Shown in pieces: positions 44,029 through 55,366 of a DNA stretch of 64,000 nt. Under the pieces are notes generated by a model that searched no databases, was not told the origin of the DNA, and saw only the letters and a program-made list of their open reading frames with translations. Position 1 is the first letter of the stretch. Every line of letters begins with the position of its first letter. Origin of the DNA: Anagrus nilaparvatae (Eukaryota > Arthropoda > Insecta > Hymenoptera > Mymaridae); assembly GCA_022575985.1 (NCBI GenBank), contig JAKSXM010000147.1, positions 18,634,001 to 18,698,000 of the forward strand, written 5' to 3'. The position numbers were made by a program, and so were the translations under genes.

Positions 44029-44997
44029 CACACCAAACCTAAAAGAATTTTTTGTTACCCAAAAAAGATTGAATGTTTATTTAATTTTTTTAAAAGGAAT
44101 TATTTTGAGTTTAATTCTTTTCGGAATTTATTTTGACAACAAAACCTCAAAAAGAATTTCTTTTAAAAAAATAACTTTCAAAAGGTTTAGTCGTAATTAA
44201 AATTGAAAGAAAATCATTTAGATATTAATTTATTTATAACCAATTTAAAATAGGTTATAAACAACTAGTTTTTATTTGAATTATAATTATTGCTTAAATG
44301 CTAGCAAAAAAAGAAGTTTTTTATCTTAATTAATATAATTGTTATTAAAATAACGTATTTAGTGGACGTTGTGTTTCTAAAAAAAATTCATTAAAATAAA
44401 AAATCTTATGGCATTAACATTTGGAGATGTAGTTTGGGAAATATTAATACTCAGTTTGGTAAGCATATTACTTTTTTTTAAGTTAAAAAATCATTTTGAA
44501 TATTATTAAAAACTAAAATTAATATGCTTACTAAACTGGGTATTAATATTTCCCAAACTACATCTCCAAATGTTAATGCCATAAGATTTTTTATTTTAAT
44601 GAATTTTTTTTAGAAACACAACGTCCACTAAATACGTTATTTTAATAACAATTATATATATTAATTAAGATCCAAAACTTCTTTTTTTGCTAGCATTTAA
44701 GCAATAATTATAATTCAAATAAAAACTAGTTGTTTATAACCTATTTTAAATTGGTTATAAATAAATTAATTTCTAAATGATTTTCATTCAATTTTAATTA
44801 CACGACTAAACCTTTTGAAAGTTATTTTTTTAAAAGAAATTCTTTTTGAGGTTTTGTTGTCAAAATAAATTCCGAAAAGAATTAAAATGAAAATCATATG
44901 TTTTAAAAGAATTAAACTCAAAATAATTCCTTTTAAAAAAATTAAATAAACATTCAATCTTTTTTGGGTAACAAAAAATTCTTTTAGGTTTGGTGTG
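44029..44997. mobile_element. Long-TIR MITE, TA duplication
   Basis: CACACCAAACCTAAAAGAAT and its inverse at the right end are flanked by TA on both sides (44027-44028, 44998-44999). The arms of about 450 bp meet near 44500. Tc1/mariner-type by its duplication; non-coding. Confidence 0.85.
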
Positions 44998-45290
44998 TAA
45001 GTTTCTGCACTTAATTCAATTACAAAAACATATTAAATTTTATTAATCCAAAATCCTTCTAGTAAAACATATTATTTATTTAATAAAAAGAATTTTTAAT
45101 TTATCTTGTTCCAATGTATCAAACACAGTGCTCTTTCTTTTTCTTATGCTTAGTAATTTTTATATCTCCATCTCTAGAGTTCAGGGGAGACTTTTTCTCT
45201 ATCCTTATTTATTAATGAAATAGTGTAGCATTCATATTCATATCAAAACGTATGTATTCATATTATACCATAGAATTATATTTCTATGTA

Positions 45291-46057
45291 CAGGAAACCC
45301 TCCGTATTCGCGGATAATTGGGACCGGAAAAGACCGCGAATAAGAAAATCCGCGAATAACGCGGGACTGGGAACATAGTATATACATATATATATATGTA
45401 CATAAAGTAAAACAAAAATTTTTTGAGAATAAAAATTATTTTATTGACAATTGAAATAATCTGTAAAAGTCTTCTGTTTAGCTGTACGGATCATATCTCT
45501 ATAATTATTCGTATACATGCACTGCTTTTTCGCAATCTTGTTTAAATTTTAGACTTCTCGTCATATTTGGATCATTGTCGATTATATAATCGATAACTTT
45601 TTGAATTGAAGTCAACGCTCTTGTAACTGCATATTGTATGCTAAGAGTTGGTGCATCAATTAACAAAGATTCACTAGCAAGAAACTGATCTTATAGTTGA
45701 TTCATTCACATTGTATCGTTTTGCAAGAGCATTTTTCAGCTTGTTTTAAAAAATCCAAAATTTTCATTTTTTGAGCCAAGTCCATTATTTCTTTTTTTTT
45801 CTGTTTTGCGCCCTCTTTTTCATTATTTTTCTTACGAGCCATGATTTTTAATTTATTTTAATTAGCCAAAAAAGAAATTTTTATAATGTTGATAACCAAA
45901 AATCTTGTGAAAAAAAAAATTAATAACTGTGAACATTGCTACAAAGCCGCGTAAAACCAAATTCAAATCCGCGAAAAAAGAAACCCGGTATATTTTGAAG
46001 AATCGCGTATATTTGAATCCGCGAATACGATAAACCGAAAATACGGAGGGTTTCCTG
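45291..46057 (-). mobile_element. Pogo/Tigger-type deletion derivative
   Basis: The ends CAGGAAACCCTCCGTATTCG and the inverse of CAGGAAACCCTCCGTATTTT form a TIR of pogo/Tigger style (CAG...CCCTC...). The left side is preceded by TA; the right shows TT. The interior includes the remains of a transposase start on the minus strand. Confidence 0.75.
45455..45842 (-). pseudogene. Pogo/Tigger transposase N-terminal (CENP-B-type HTH) relic
   Basis: The minus strand begins MARKKNNEKEGAKQKKKEIM at 45842, then DLAQKMKILDFLKQAEK, and in a shifted frame AKRYNVNESTIRS. This is the psq/CENP-B-type helix-turn-helix of Tigger transposases (K-x-x-IL...LAK-x-x-V..STI). The following part is broken by stops, and the DDE core is absent. 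It would have bound the element TIRs; here it only identifies the family. Confidence 0.65.
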
Positions 46058-46961
46058 TTTATTACTGGGACTATACTATATACAGCGCGGAAAAAGAAAT
46101 CGCGGAGTAGATATAGTCAAAATTTAAGCGCGGAAATTTAAAAATTTATATAAACTTTTAAGTAAGCTACTTTTGCGATTAAATTTCTATACTACTAATT
46201 GAAAATTTTCCATTTTAAAATTATATTGATTATTAATAAAATTCATTGAAAAATTAAGTTTAGAAACTAAAATTCAGTGTATTGGCGGATTTTGAACGAA
46301 AAAAAAAAAAAATGTCTAATTGTATTTGAAAATATTAATAACTTTATTTTATTTAACAATTTAACTATAATTTAACAGTGATTAAGAAAAAGAGTGGACT
46401 GTAATAATAAATAGGTGTACGTATTTGGAACTCTCGATAACTGAACTGAGGTTTTTTTAAAAGCTAATGGTACAATTTATATCTTAAAAAAACTAGATTA
46501 GATTAACAATAATAATAAAAAAATAAGTTATTACAAGTCATTTCTCACGTAGGCATTTTATTTTTGGAATTTCCAAAAATTAGAAAAAAATAAAGTAATA
46601 AAAAACTAGTAATTACCAGAAATAGAATGACTCGACAGATATTAATACATAGAAAAAATATAAAAATTAATCGTTATCAAAAAAAAATAGAAAATAAAAG
46701 TCGTAGCCTATTTACGTCTGTAAATAATGGCTCGTGAGAAATTTGTTATAATGACTAATAATTAATATTTAATTAGGCCAAATTGGCCATGACATTCAGA
46801 ATTAAACAAATGCAAACAATTTTTCAAATCAAATATTTTATTACATAATTTATTTCAAAATTAAATTTTTGCAATTTAAAAGTTGTATCCATTATATAAA
46901 TATTAAATTTTATTAATTATTAGATTAGCTTTTACTAAATATCTACAAATATTAAAAAATA
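46058..46961. other. AT-rich interval, no feature recognised
   Basis: No frame, TIR or tRNA box is seen. GCGCGGAAAAAGAAATCGCGG near 46083 lies just outside the pogo-type element and echoes its end sequence. Confidence 0.4.
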
Positions 46962-47355
46962 ACTGATATCGGCTAAAAAAAAACTGTGAAAAGTAGAAAT
47001 ATGCTTTTCATACTATTTGGTTTGTAATTATATCTCAAAAAACAACTGATATGCTTTATAAGTTTGGTTTCAGATTTTGCTTACGTTTAATAGAATATTA
47101 AATATTTTCTTCGATTACCCAATTGAATCTCATCCCAGTAGAAAAATTGGAGTTTATTGAAACCAAGTATTGATTTTCCATACTAAGTTTTAAAACCACT
47201 GGGTTTCAATAAACTCCAATTTTTCTGCTGGCATGAGATTTAAATGGGTAATCAAAGAAAATATTAAATATTCTATTAAATTGAACCAAAATCTGAAAGC
47301 AAACTTATAAATTTCATCAGTTATTTTTTGAGATTTAATTACAAACCAAATAGTA

Positions 47356-49670
47356 TTTTGTGTAAATATGTAAATAGTGTGTATGTGTGTAGAGCGCTCT
47401 TTCCTTTTACTTGTATATGGGTTGATATTCCTCAAGTGTGTGAGGTCCTAATTCTTGGGTCTTCAAATCGGTCCCAAAATATTTTTCCCTTAAAGTACTA
47501 TCGAAAACAAGTTACCTCCTCAATTTTTAGCCTCCTAGGTCTTCTCCTTGATTTTTTACAGCCGAAATAGTTTTTTTTGTGCTTTTTATTTTTTTAAATT
47601 TTAAGAGCACAAAAATTACTAAAATTTCTCTCAAACGCTTATTTTATCGCAAAAAAACTTTTCCTCTTAGGCCCGTATAGGAAATTTCCCTGGCTATCTG
47701 ATTCTGTAGTTCAAAATATTTTTCGAGCTGCGCATGCGCGAAAAATCGAGTAAATACGTTTTAACTTCTAGCATTTATAACTCCCCTGCTGACAAACCAA
47801 TTTTCATTTTGAAATAGACAAAATTTTTGTCTTATGTATATTTTTTATGGCAAAATTTTTGTTTTGTTTTTTGGCTTCCTTAAAAAACTAGAGCAAAAAA
47901 ACTGATTCCAAAAATTTCTTTTTTTAAAAATTTCAAATTTCCCACCAAGTCACGTAACCAATCAAAAATCTGACCAAAAATTTGGATTCCGCGGGAAATT
48001 TTACATAAGGATATATCTTTTCATGTATTTACAAGTTTATATGTTGAGACAGCGAAATTTGAAAGAATTTCCCAATTAATGTCGATTAATTTAGCACAAT
48101 TAAATAATAATAAAAAAAAAATAGGATTAAATCCAGCTGAATGAAGTCGTCTTGCAAAATGACCTTCACCGATTGACCCCAAATTTGGCAGATGTTTTTA
48201 TATATATGGAACATGATTCCTCCCAATTATTTAGTCCTCTAGGTGCAAAGGTGCCCACATTGGGCCCATTTGAATTTTTTTGGAAGTTTTCAAATTACTC
48301 ATAATTTTTTTAGCAATTAATTTTATAAAACCGAAAAAAATGCAAAAATAAATATTTTCAATAGATATCCCTATGGAAAATATCCCGGTTAATTCGATTT
48401 TTTGGTTGGTATTACCCTAAAATGCTTCAAGACTCCAGAAAATGAAGATTTCGGCCTCTGATTTTGATTATTTAGAAATTCAAATTATCGCTTCTGTGGT
48501 CGAAATTTTCATTTCTGGCGTCTTGAAGCAATTTTGGCTAATACTAACCAAAAAATTAAATTAACCGGGAAATTTTCCATAGGGATATTTATTGAAAATA
48601 TTTTTTTTGTGCATCTTTTCGGTTTAATAAATTAATTGCTACAAAAATTATGAGTAATTTTAAAACTTCAAAAAAAATTCAAATGGGCCCAATGTGGGCA
48701 CTTTTGTACCTAGAGGGCTATATAATTGGGAGTAATCATGTTCCATATATATAAAAACATCTGCCAAATTTAGGATCAATCGGTGAAGGTCATTTTGCAA
48801 GAAGACTTCATTCAGCTGGATTTAATCCTATTTTTTTTTTTTTTTATTTAATTGTGCTAAATTAATCGACATTAATTGGGAAATTCTTTCAAATTTCGCT
48901 GTCTCAATATATAAACTTGTAAATACATGAAAAGATATATCCTTATGTAAAATTTCCCGCGGAATCCAAATTTTTGGTCAGATTTTTGATTGGTTACGTG
49001 ACTTGGTGGGAAATTTGAAATTTTTAAAAAAAGAAATTTTTGGAATCAGTTTTTTTGCTCTAGTTTTTTAAGGAAGCCAAAAAACAAAACAAAAATTTTG
49101 CCATAAAAAATATACATAAGACAAAAATTTTGTCTATTTCAAAATGAAAATTGGTTTGTCATCAGGGGAGTTATAAATGCTAGAAGTTGAAACGTATTTA
49201 CTCGATTTCTCGCGCATGCGCAGCTCGAAAAATATTTTGAACTACAGAATCGGATAGCCAGGGAAATTTCCTATCCGGGCCTAAAAGGAAAAGTTTTTTT
49301 GCGATAAAATAAGCGTTTGAGAGAAATTTTAGTAATTTTTGTGCTCTTAAAATTTAAAAAAATAAAAAGCACGAAAAAAACTAATACGGCTGTAAAAAAT
49401 CAAGGAGAAGACCTAGGAGGCTAAAAATTGAGGATGTAACTTGTTTTCGATAGTACTTTGAGGGAAAAATATTTTGGTACCGATTTGAAGACCCAAGAAT
49501 TAGGACCTCATACACTTGAGGAATATCAACCCATATACGTTCGGCAGAGTCCGCTTAGATGCCGACAAGTTTGCATCTCAAATAAACATTAATTATTATT
49601 ACAAAATGCTTATTAATTATTAAGTCTCCTAAATTAACCTTACATCCTTAATACACTCAATTATCAATCA
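47356..49670 (+). repeat. 5' LTR, interrupted by a foldback
   Basis: 47356-47418 plus 49533-49670 match the 198-bp 3' LTR. The intervening 47419-49532 is inserted with duplication of ATAT. The 3' LTR shows the empty site (CTTGTATATACGTTCG). A candidate primer-binding site, TGGCATCCCATGG, lies three bases after the LTR end. Confidence 0.85.
47419..49532. mobile_element. 2.1-kb foldback element with 1-kb arms, 4-bp TSD
   Basis: GGGTTGATATTCCTCAAGTG and its inverse bound it, flanked by ATAT on both sides. The arms (about 47419-48460 and 48490-49532) are nearly perfect complements. They carry TGCGCATGCGCG at 47729 and its mirror at 49211, and stretches such as TTTTCCCTTAAAGTACTA and CTTCTCCTTGATTTTTT. 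The left end resembles part of the Mutator-like foldback at 40180-40410, which suggests a common ancestry of the bodies. It has no coding capacity. Confidence 0.85.
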
Positions 49671-49734
49671 TTTTGGCATCCCATGGATCAAACCGGCACA
49701 GTGAGAAAAATAAAAAAAATTTCTTTTTTAAATC

Positions 49735-50792
49735 ATTAGCGCCGGCGTGACTATGCCACTGACGCGTGGATTTTCGCTTAGAAAACGCGTAAAAAAATGA
49801 TTTTATTTTAAACTTAAAGTCTTCCTTTACTAAAAAGACCTTGCTTTACAAAATTCCGGGATCAGATTTTTAATATTATTGACCGTTAATTAAATATAGC
49901 GGCTCAAAAAAGGCAAAAATTTGATTATTGATATACGGTTTTTAATTGTAATTTTTTTTTCAAGTTTAGAAAGAATAAATAAATTATATTTTTATATTGT
50001 TTATGTTTTTTTTAGTAGAAATTAAAAAAAAAAATTCAAGATAGCGGATTTAGCAAATGATTATAATTCTGACGAGAATTCTGATAAATACTCCAGTCAA
50101 ATTACGGAGAGTTGATGTTTAGTTATTGGCCGGCATAAGCTTTGGTCTATTATAGGTTTTTTGGGTCGCTGATCACGAATTTTGGGGTATTTTCCGGGAG
50201 ATATTAGAGAAACACCCTTAAATTTGTAAAAACTACCCCTAATACGGGGTACATTTGATGTTTTCGCACTTTGAGTACTAGGTCCGTATGGGTTTTTTGG
50301 GTCGCTGATCAATAATATCGGGGACTTTTTTTTAAAAATTATTATTTCACCCCAAAATTCGTGTACAGCAATCCAAAAACCTATAATAGATCAAATCTTA
50401 TGCCGGCCAGTAACTAAACATCAACCCTCCGTAATTTGACTGGAGTATTTATCAAAATTATAATCATTTGCTTAATCCGCCATCTTGAATTTTTTTCTTT
50501 AATTTCTACTAATAAAAAACATAAATATAATACAAAAATATAATTTATTTAGTCTTTATAAACTTGAAAAAAAAAATTACTATTTAAAACCGTATTTTAA
50601 TAATCGAATTTTTGTCTTTTTTGAGTCGCCATATTTAATTCATGATCGATAATATTAAAAATCTGACCCCAGAATCTTATAAAGCAAGGCCTTTTTAGTA
50701 AAGGAAGACTAACTTAAAAAAAAAAATCATTTTTTCACCCGTTTTCTAAGCGAAAATCCGCGCGTCAGTGGCATGGTCGAGTCGGCGCTAAT
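49735..50792. mobile_element. Foldback element inside the LTR retrotransposon
   Basis: ATTAGCGCCGGCGTGACTAT and its inverse near 50792 (CGAGTCGGCGCTAAT) bound arms of about 500 bp. Inner landmarks are GCGAAAATCC, AGTAAAGGAAGACT and the TTTTTTGGGTCGCTGATCA pair near 50160 and 50295. GGGTCGGCGCTAA is repeated just outside at 50793. No clear duplication is found. Confidence 0.75.
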
Positions 50793-53377
50793 GGGTCGGC
50801 GCTAAAAAAGTGAAATTTGCTTCACAATATTTCTGGCAAAATTTTAAAAAGCAGAAATAAAAAAAAGGTGTTGAAATCTAATTATTGGAGCAAGTGTTGT
50901 GTCAAAATTAAAATACTTTAATTTGATTTCTTTCATAAGCGTGCACATGAAACTTTAAAATATTATTTTTAATATTTCAAATTTGCTATTCAACAAACTC
51001 ATTTGCTAAAAGTGTGAATTTAAAAAAAAAATTATACAGCATGGTGAATTTTTTAAATTTTAAAATCAAGATGGAGAATCAAGTTTGACATCAAATTTAA
51101 ATAAGTAAAGATTTTGCAAGTAAAAAAAAAATTAATTAAAAAATGCAGTATCATCAATTCGAAGAAAGATAAAAATTCTGCAAAAATTAAATAATCAAGA
51201 AAAGAAAAAATGTCGAGGGCATTTAGTTAGTTGACGTCATTACGAAAGAAATTTGTATGAAAATTGTCGCGTTTTATTACCACCCCTCAAATTTGCAATT
51301 TTAAGAAGAAGGAACGGCCATCTTAGCGTTGAATAATTGAAGCGCGCGCAGTTCTTCTCAGGTGATAATCAAAATGGCTCCAAACATCAGCGCAGCATTA
51401 TTACCACGGAATATTGAGGGGAGAAGATAGACGACGCATAATTTATCATCGAAATACTAACGTGCATCAAAAAGCAGCGCACCAGAATTAACTAGCAGAA
51501 TAAAAATAAGCTAAGTTATCTCTATAAATGCTTTTGAGAGACATTTATCTTTTATTCATTTTTTTTACTTAATTAATAATTACTTTTAAATCAATTATCT
51601 GATCTAAAAGTAAATTGCTTTGTTATTTTAAATAGTTATTGTCAATTAATTGTGTTGTATATTTTAAAGTATAAAATTCAAAACTAAAATTGCTATTGAT
51701 AAAAAATCTATTAAATTAACTTTATTAAAAATTCATTTAAATTCAATAAACTTTAATTAAAAATTTCAAAACAATTTCTATTGATATTATAATTTATTAA
51801 TATAAAGAGAGCTGCTCTTGTGTGGTATGTTATTCAAATTCAAAAATTTAATATTTTGATTGAATTTTTTACATTAATTTTTAATTAAATTACATTAATT
51901 TTGTAAATCTTTAAAATAAATTAAAATCTTATTTTGCTATTTTGTCAAAATTAATAATATTATTATCTTCTAAATTATTTAAACATTACTAATTAATTTT
52001 GACGTTACATAGGTTCAATAACCTTTCAATTCATTTGGCTTTCAACTTGCTGAAATCAAGTGGATCTACTCTACTGACTGAAATGGAATCTGTGGCCTTA
52101 ATAGACTTTCAACAACTTATATATTTTGCTGTTCCATCAATACTGCTCAAAACATGGAAGCATTCAACCATGGACCTACGGATTATGCTGCACCGTCGCT
52201 TATGAAATTTAGACGTTGTAATAATTTAATTTTTCTTAATAATTGTTAAAACTAGATAATTAACTGCATGTAACTTTTATGTAACTTTTTTTTTTATTTT
52301 TCCACTTGCAGTTTTATTTTTTTTTAATTAACTTTTTTGCTTAAATTCATTATATCTAATTTTTATAATTTTAAAAATTTATTCAACTTTTTTGTAAATG
52401 TTATTTCTGTCTCTCTTCCTGAATCTGCAATTGTAGAAATTTTGTAGGTTGAGAGGAGGGAGATGGGTGATATTTTTTAAAAAATGTACTACTCGTACAT
52501 TTATATATAAATTTGGCAAGGTGGGTGGTGAATATCATTTCGCTATTAACTAACTTATAAATAATTTTTACTACTATAATTTCTGAACCTACTTTGTCAG
52601 ATTATCATAATATCAAGCTCAAACTACTATATAAAAATTTTGCTATAAATATTATCATAAAGCTAATCTAAAAATTATTTCAAAGCTAAGTTATCAAGCT
52701 TAAGCTTTATTTGTTTGTAGCTGCTATACACAAATAAATGTGTTTTAAACTGTAATTTTTTTTTTTTTTTAATTCAATTGAGGAATCTTATTCAAGTTAA
52801 CTTATCCTTTTCACTTTTTTGAGGAAAGGGAGAGAACTACTATAAGCAAAATTTTTATATTGGGTTAAGTTCTACTTGCTGAACTTTATAAAACTTGTTA
52901 TTATACTATAATGATATTTGTCTGTGTTAAACCGCTCGAATTGTAAAAAGATAAACGTCATTAATGACTGTGTGGTGTGGTCTGAGGATTTATCGGTCTT
53001 ACAAACCATGAAGGTCTATGGATTTCATGCCAGTCTGATGGAACTAGTGATGCTCAAGATCAGTTATATTAGATTTGAATTGTGTAATTGTAACTTTTGT
53101 ATATCTTTTTATACTCTAATTAATTTTCATAACTTCAAAATTAAAATCTATTAATTCTTTAGCCATTGGGCTTTATATTTAGCTTTTAAAATCAAATTTT
53201 TAATTTTTTGCCATTAAGCAATGTAAATTAGATTTATATTTTTTTTTTTAATTATATTTTTTTTATTATATTATGTCATCTGCTCACCACAATTACTTTT
53301 TTGCTTTATGTTTATACAATTAATTATTTTAATTCATTATTTTTTTACAATTGAGTAATAAATTGTAGTGGGTGGAA
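50793..53377 (+). other. Non-coding internal region of the LTR element
   Basis: AT-rich. The only normal-GC patch (51210-51480) has a perfect CRE-type TGACGTCA at 51232 and a 17-codon frame from ATGGCTCCAAACATCAGC. Frames at 51999-52205 and 52918-53154 show no similarity that I recognise. The polypurine tract lies at about 53366-53377. Confidence 0.5.
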
Positions 53378-53575
53378 TGTTGTGTAAATATATATATATA
53401 TAGTGTGTATGTGTGTAGAGCGCTTTTTACTTTTACTTGTATATACGTTCGGCAGAGTCCGCTTAGATGCCGACAAGTTCGCATCTCAAATAAACATTAA
53501 TTATTAAAAAATGCTTATTAATTATTAAGTCTCCTAAATTAACTTTGCATTCTTAATACACTCAATTATCAATCT
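53378..53575 (+). repeat. 3' LTR (198 bp)
   Basis: Begins TGTTGTGTAAATATATATAT after the purine tract and ends CTCAATTATCAATCT before TAGTA. It is the uninterrupted form of the 5' LTR. Confidence 0.85.
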
Positions 53576-53580
53576 TAGTA

Positions 53581-53950
53581 GTAGTAGTAGTTTATTTACT
53601 TGTTTAACATATACGTTGTTTTACAAGATCATGCTCCATTCATCATATTAAATTATCTTTAAGAATGTTTTTCTAAATTTTTTCTTTTCTGAATTTGTTA
53701 TGCTGCTTTATACATTTAAGTGTCCATGTGTTTTAACCTCATTTTTTTTTTCTAAATATTTCCTCTTTTAATTTTTTCTGTAATTTTAGATCTGGAGCTT
53801 TTCTTTTATTTTCACTTGCTTTTTAAAACTTTTAGATCACTTTTTTAAAAAAATTTTTCAATAAATATTTCTAATTTACCTCAAAAAATAAAATCTTTGA
53901 GGAGCACTCATAGGCGCTATCTCGCGCTACGGCGTCCCCCTTCCATCCTC
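53581..53950 (-). mobile_element. RTE-like or SINE-like retroposon, (CTA)n tail (minus)
   Basis: ACAAACCAAATAGTA is duplicated at 47341-47355 and 53951-53965, with the LTR element later inserted at the tail junction. On the minus strand the 5' end is GC-rich (GGGGGACGCCGTAGCGCGAG, ATAGCGCC) and the 3' end is AAACAAGTAAATAAA followed by CTACTACTACTACTA, as in 9343-10274. Confidence 0.7.
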
Positions 53951-54000
53951 ACAAACCAAATAGTATGAAACGCATATTTTTTTCTGTATAAGCCAGATAC

Positions 54001-54410
54001 CGGAACACATCATTTTAGGATTTGCATGGAATAAAATTTTCAACGGCGACCGGAAACTTCATCCATTAAATTTCCAACATTTTAATCTAAACTATCTGTT
54101 TATGTATACGGATGGTGTCAAGAAAACGTCCTAATCATTACAGCCCGTTTTTGTTAGCAATAACATGGCTTACGTCGAAGTTTATTATAAGTTATTCAGC
54201 AGAACGGGATTTCGCTTTCTGAACCAAGGTAACGCAATCGAAAGGCTTACTTATCCAAAGGACTACTGTCTCTAAACCTTTAATTTAACTCCTGATCTAT
54301 TTTCCAGCGAATTTCGTAAAGCATAGGTGCATATGTATAGATATTCGCTTCGCAGAAGCTCTGAAAAAAAATTGTCTACTGCGTCATTTATTCCGAGTAT
54401 AATTGAATAT
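54001..54410 (+). pseudogene. Maverick capsid-like protein (F54H12.2-like), C-terminal half
   Basis: The frame reads PEHIILGFAWNKIFNGDRKL, HPLNFQHFNLNYLFMYTDGV, then YVEVYYKLFSRTGFRFLNQG, YPKDYCL and FNLTPDLFSS. This is the conserved C-terminal order of F54H12.2-like proteins (P.rivigfv.n.afnGd...NPFNFxhf...lyvdG...YxxLFxgtG...YxxGYxlxxFDLTPD). TAA codons interrupt it. The N-terminal half lies at 43384; about 80 residues between the halves are not found. Confidence 0.78.
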
Positions 54411-54654
54411 ACCAAATAAACTGATCGAGAGTGTTTCATTGACTATAGTGAATAACTTTCCTAACAGACAGTCGATCAGCTAGTATAGATAAACAGTTTG
54501 ATTGACTAGAATGGATATACGTTCTGAATATACAGTTTTTTAAGGCAAGATTTTATCAAAAGAAGTCGCAATAATAATACTAAAAAGTGAATCTCATTAA
54601 CACTGGATAATAAAACCTCTATACAACTCTTCAAAAATATCATTTGATTTCCAA

Positions 54655-54985
54655 CGACAAAATAATTGGTTAACCCAACACCACCATGGACTAGATTGGT
54701 ATCACGGAGACATAATCAATAAAATTTTAACGAAAAATTTACAATTAATCTCAAGAAAACCACGAAAAGTTTTTGTACGTCTTCACGACAAAGTAGCATC
54801 TCTTCATAAAATTATAGAAAATGAAGCTTTAAAATATAGAATTCGAAAACGATTGCCCCTCTTTACAAAATTTACCTCGGAAAGATATGTATTGCAAACA
54901 ACATTTTGTGAAAGTTCGCTACATGTCATACATATGCGCTCTTAAAAAAGCCCATGCTTTTAATTTATCCATATTAATGAAAACC
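54655..54985 (+). pseudogene. Maverick-associated unnamed protein fragment
   Basis: The frame reads NNWLTQHHHGLDWYHGDIIN, then RKVFVRLHDKVASLHKIIEN, and in shifted frames DCPSLQNLPRKDMYCKQHF and YICALKKAHAFNLS. The pattern NxWLxxxxHGIxWxxGxxxY...vyVKGxEKxxwl...CPSL...CxxH...CAL-x-xAxxL recurs in uncharacterised arthropod proteins, which I know only by pattern. Its place between the capsid-like and protease relics suggests it belongs to the same Maverick. Its function is unknown. Confidence 0.5.
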
Positions 54986-55014
54986 TAAAAAAAGAATCTA
55001 AAGGAATAGATGCA

Positions 55015-55366
55015 GTAGACGCTAACAATGAAAAGCTCAGAAATTTTGGGATTTCTGTCAAAGATACCCATCCACACGGTTGGGGTATTTCAAGCCAGTA
55101 AAATATCTCAAATCTGGACTAAGCCTGTAGTTTTGTATTCAACACCTGGTCAACATTGGGTAACTGTATATTTAAATCACAATGGACAACGTATGTTTTT
55201 CGAAGTTACGGATTACCTCCTTACGTTACAAAACACGTCAGACGTATAAGAAAAAACCACAAGCAGTTTACATGGAAGATGAGGCCATTACAAAACGACA
55301 CACACAACGTCTGTGGAAAATTTTGCATAATGTTTTTATTATATGTAACGAGATTATAAAATGAAA
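55015..55366 (+). pseudogene. Adenovirus-type cysteine protease (Maverick PRO) relic
   Basis: The first part (frame 55028-55249) gives TKPVVLYSTPGQHWVTVYLN with the catalytic His in HWV. After a frameshift near 55200 the second part (frame 55156-55359) gives RSYGLPPYVTKHVRR, LQNDTHNVCGKFCIMFLLY. This is the order of adenain-type proteases: PGxHWVAxYF, FDSYGxPP, LQ...S-x-VCGxYCxxFL. The catalytic acidic position before SYG reads Arg, while His and Cys are kept. In Mavericks this protease is thought to mature the capsid. The frameshift makes it inactive. Confidence 0.82.

Larger units (their letters stand above)
47356..53575 (+). mobile_element. Non-autonomous LTR retrotransposon with 5-bp TSD
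   Basis: TAGTA flanks both ends (47351-47355, 53576-53580). The two LTRs share TTGTGTAAATAT, GTGTGTATGTGTGTAGAGCG, CGTTCGGCAGAGTCCGCTTA and CTCAATTATCAATC. The 5' LTR is expanded by a 2.1-kb foldback. The internal 3.7 kb has no gag, pol or env similarity and carries a second foldback, so it would depend on a partner element. A purine-rich tract (GTAGTGGGTGGAA) precedes the 3' LTR. Confidence 0.85.
46962..54000. mobile_element. Small foldback element split by two later insertions
   Basis: Left arm 46962-47165 (CTGATATCGGCT, ATACTATTTGGTTTGT, AAAAATTGGAGTTTATTG). Right arm 47198-47355, continuing at 53951-54000 (ACAAACCAAATAGTATGAAA, CGCATATTTTT, AGCCAGATAC). The arm resumes after the retroposon and the LTR element that interrupt it, so it is older than both. 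Confidence 0.65.

Noticed and set aside
53577..53592. (TAG)n run as a simple microsatellite
   Set aside because: It is better explained as the 3' tail of the minus-strand retroposon, because a 15-bp duplication and a second copy with the same tail support that.
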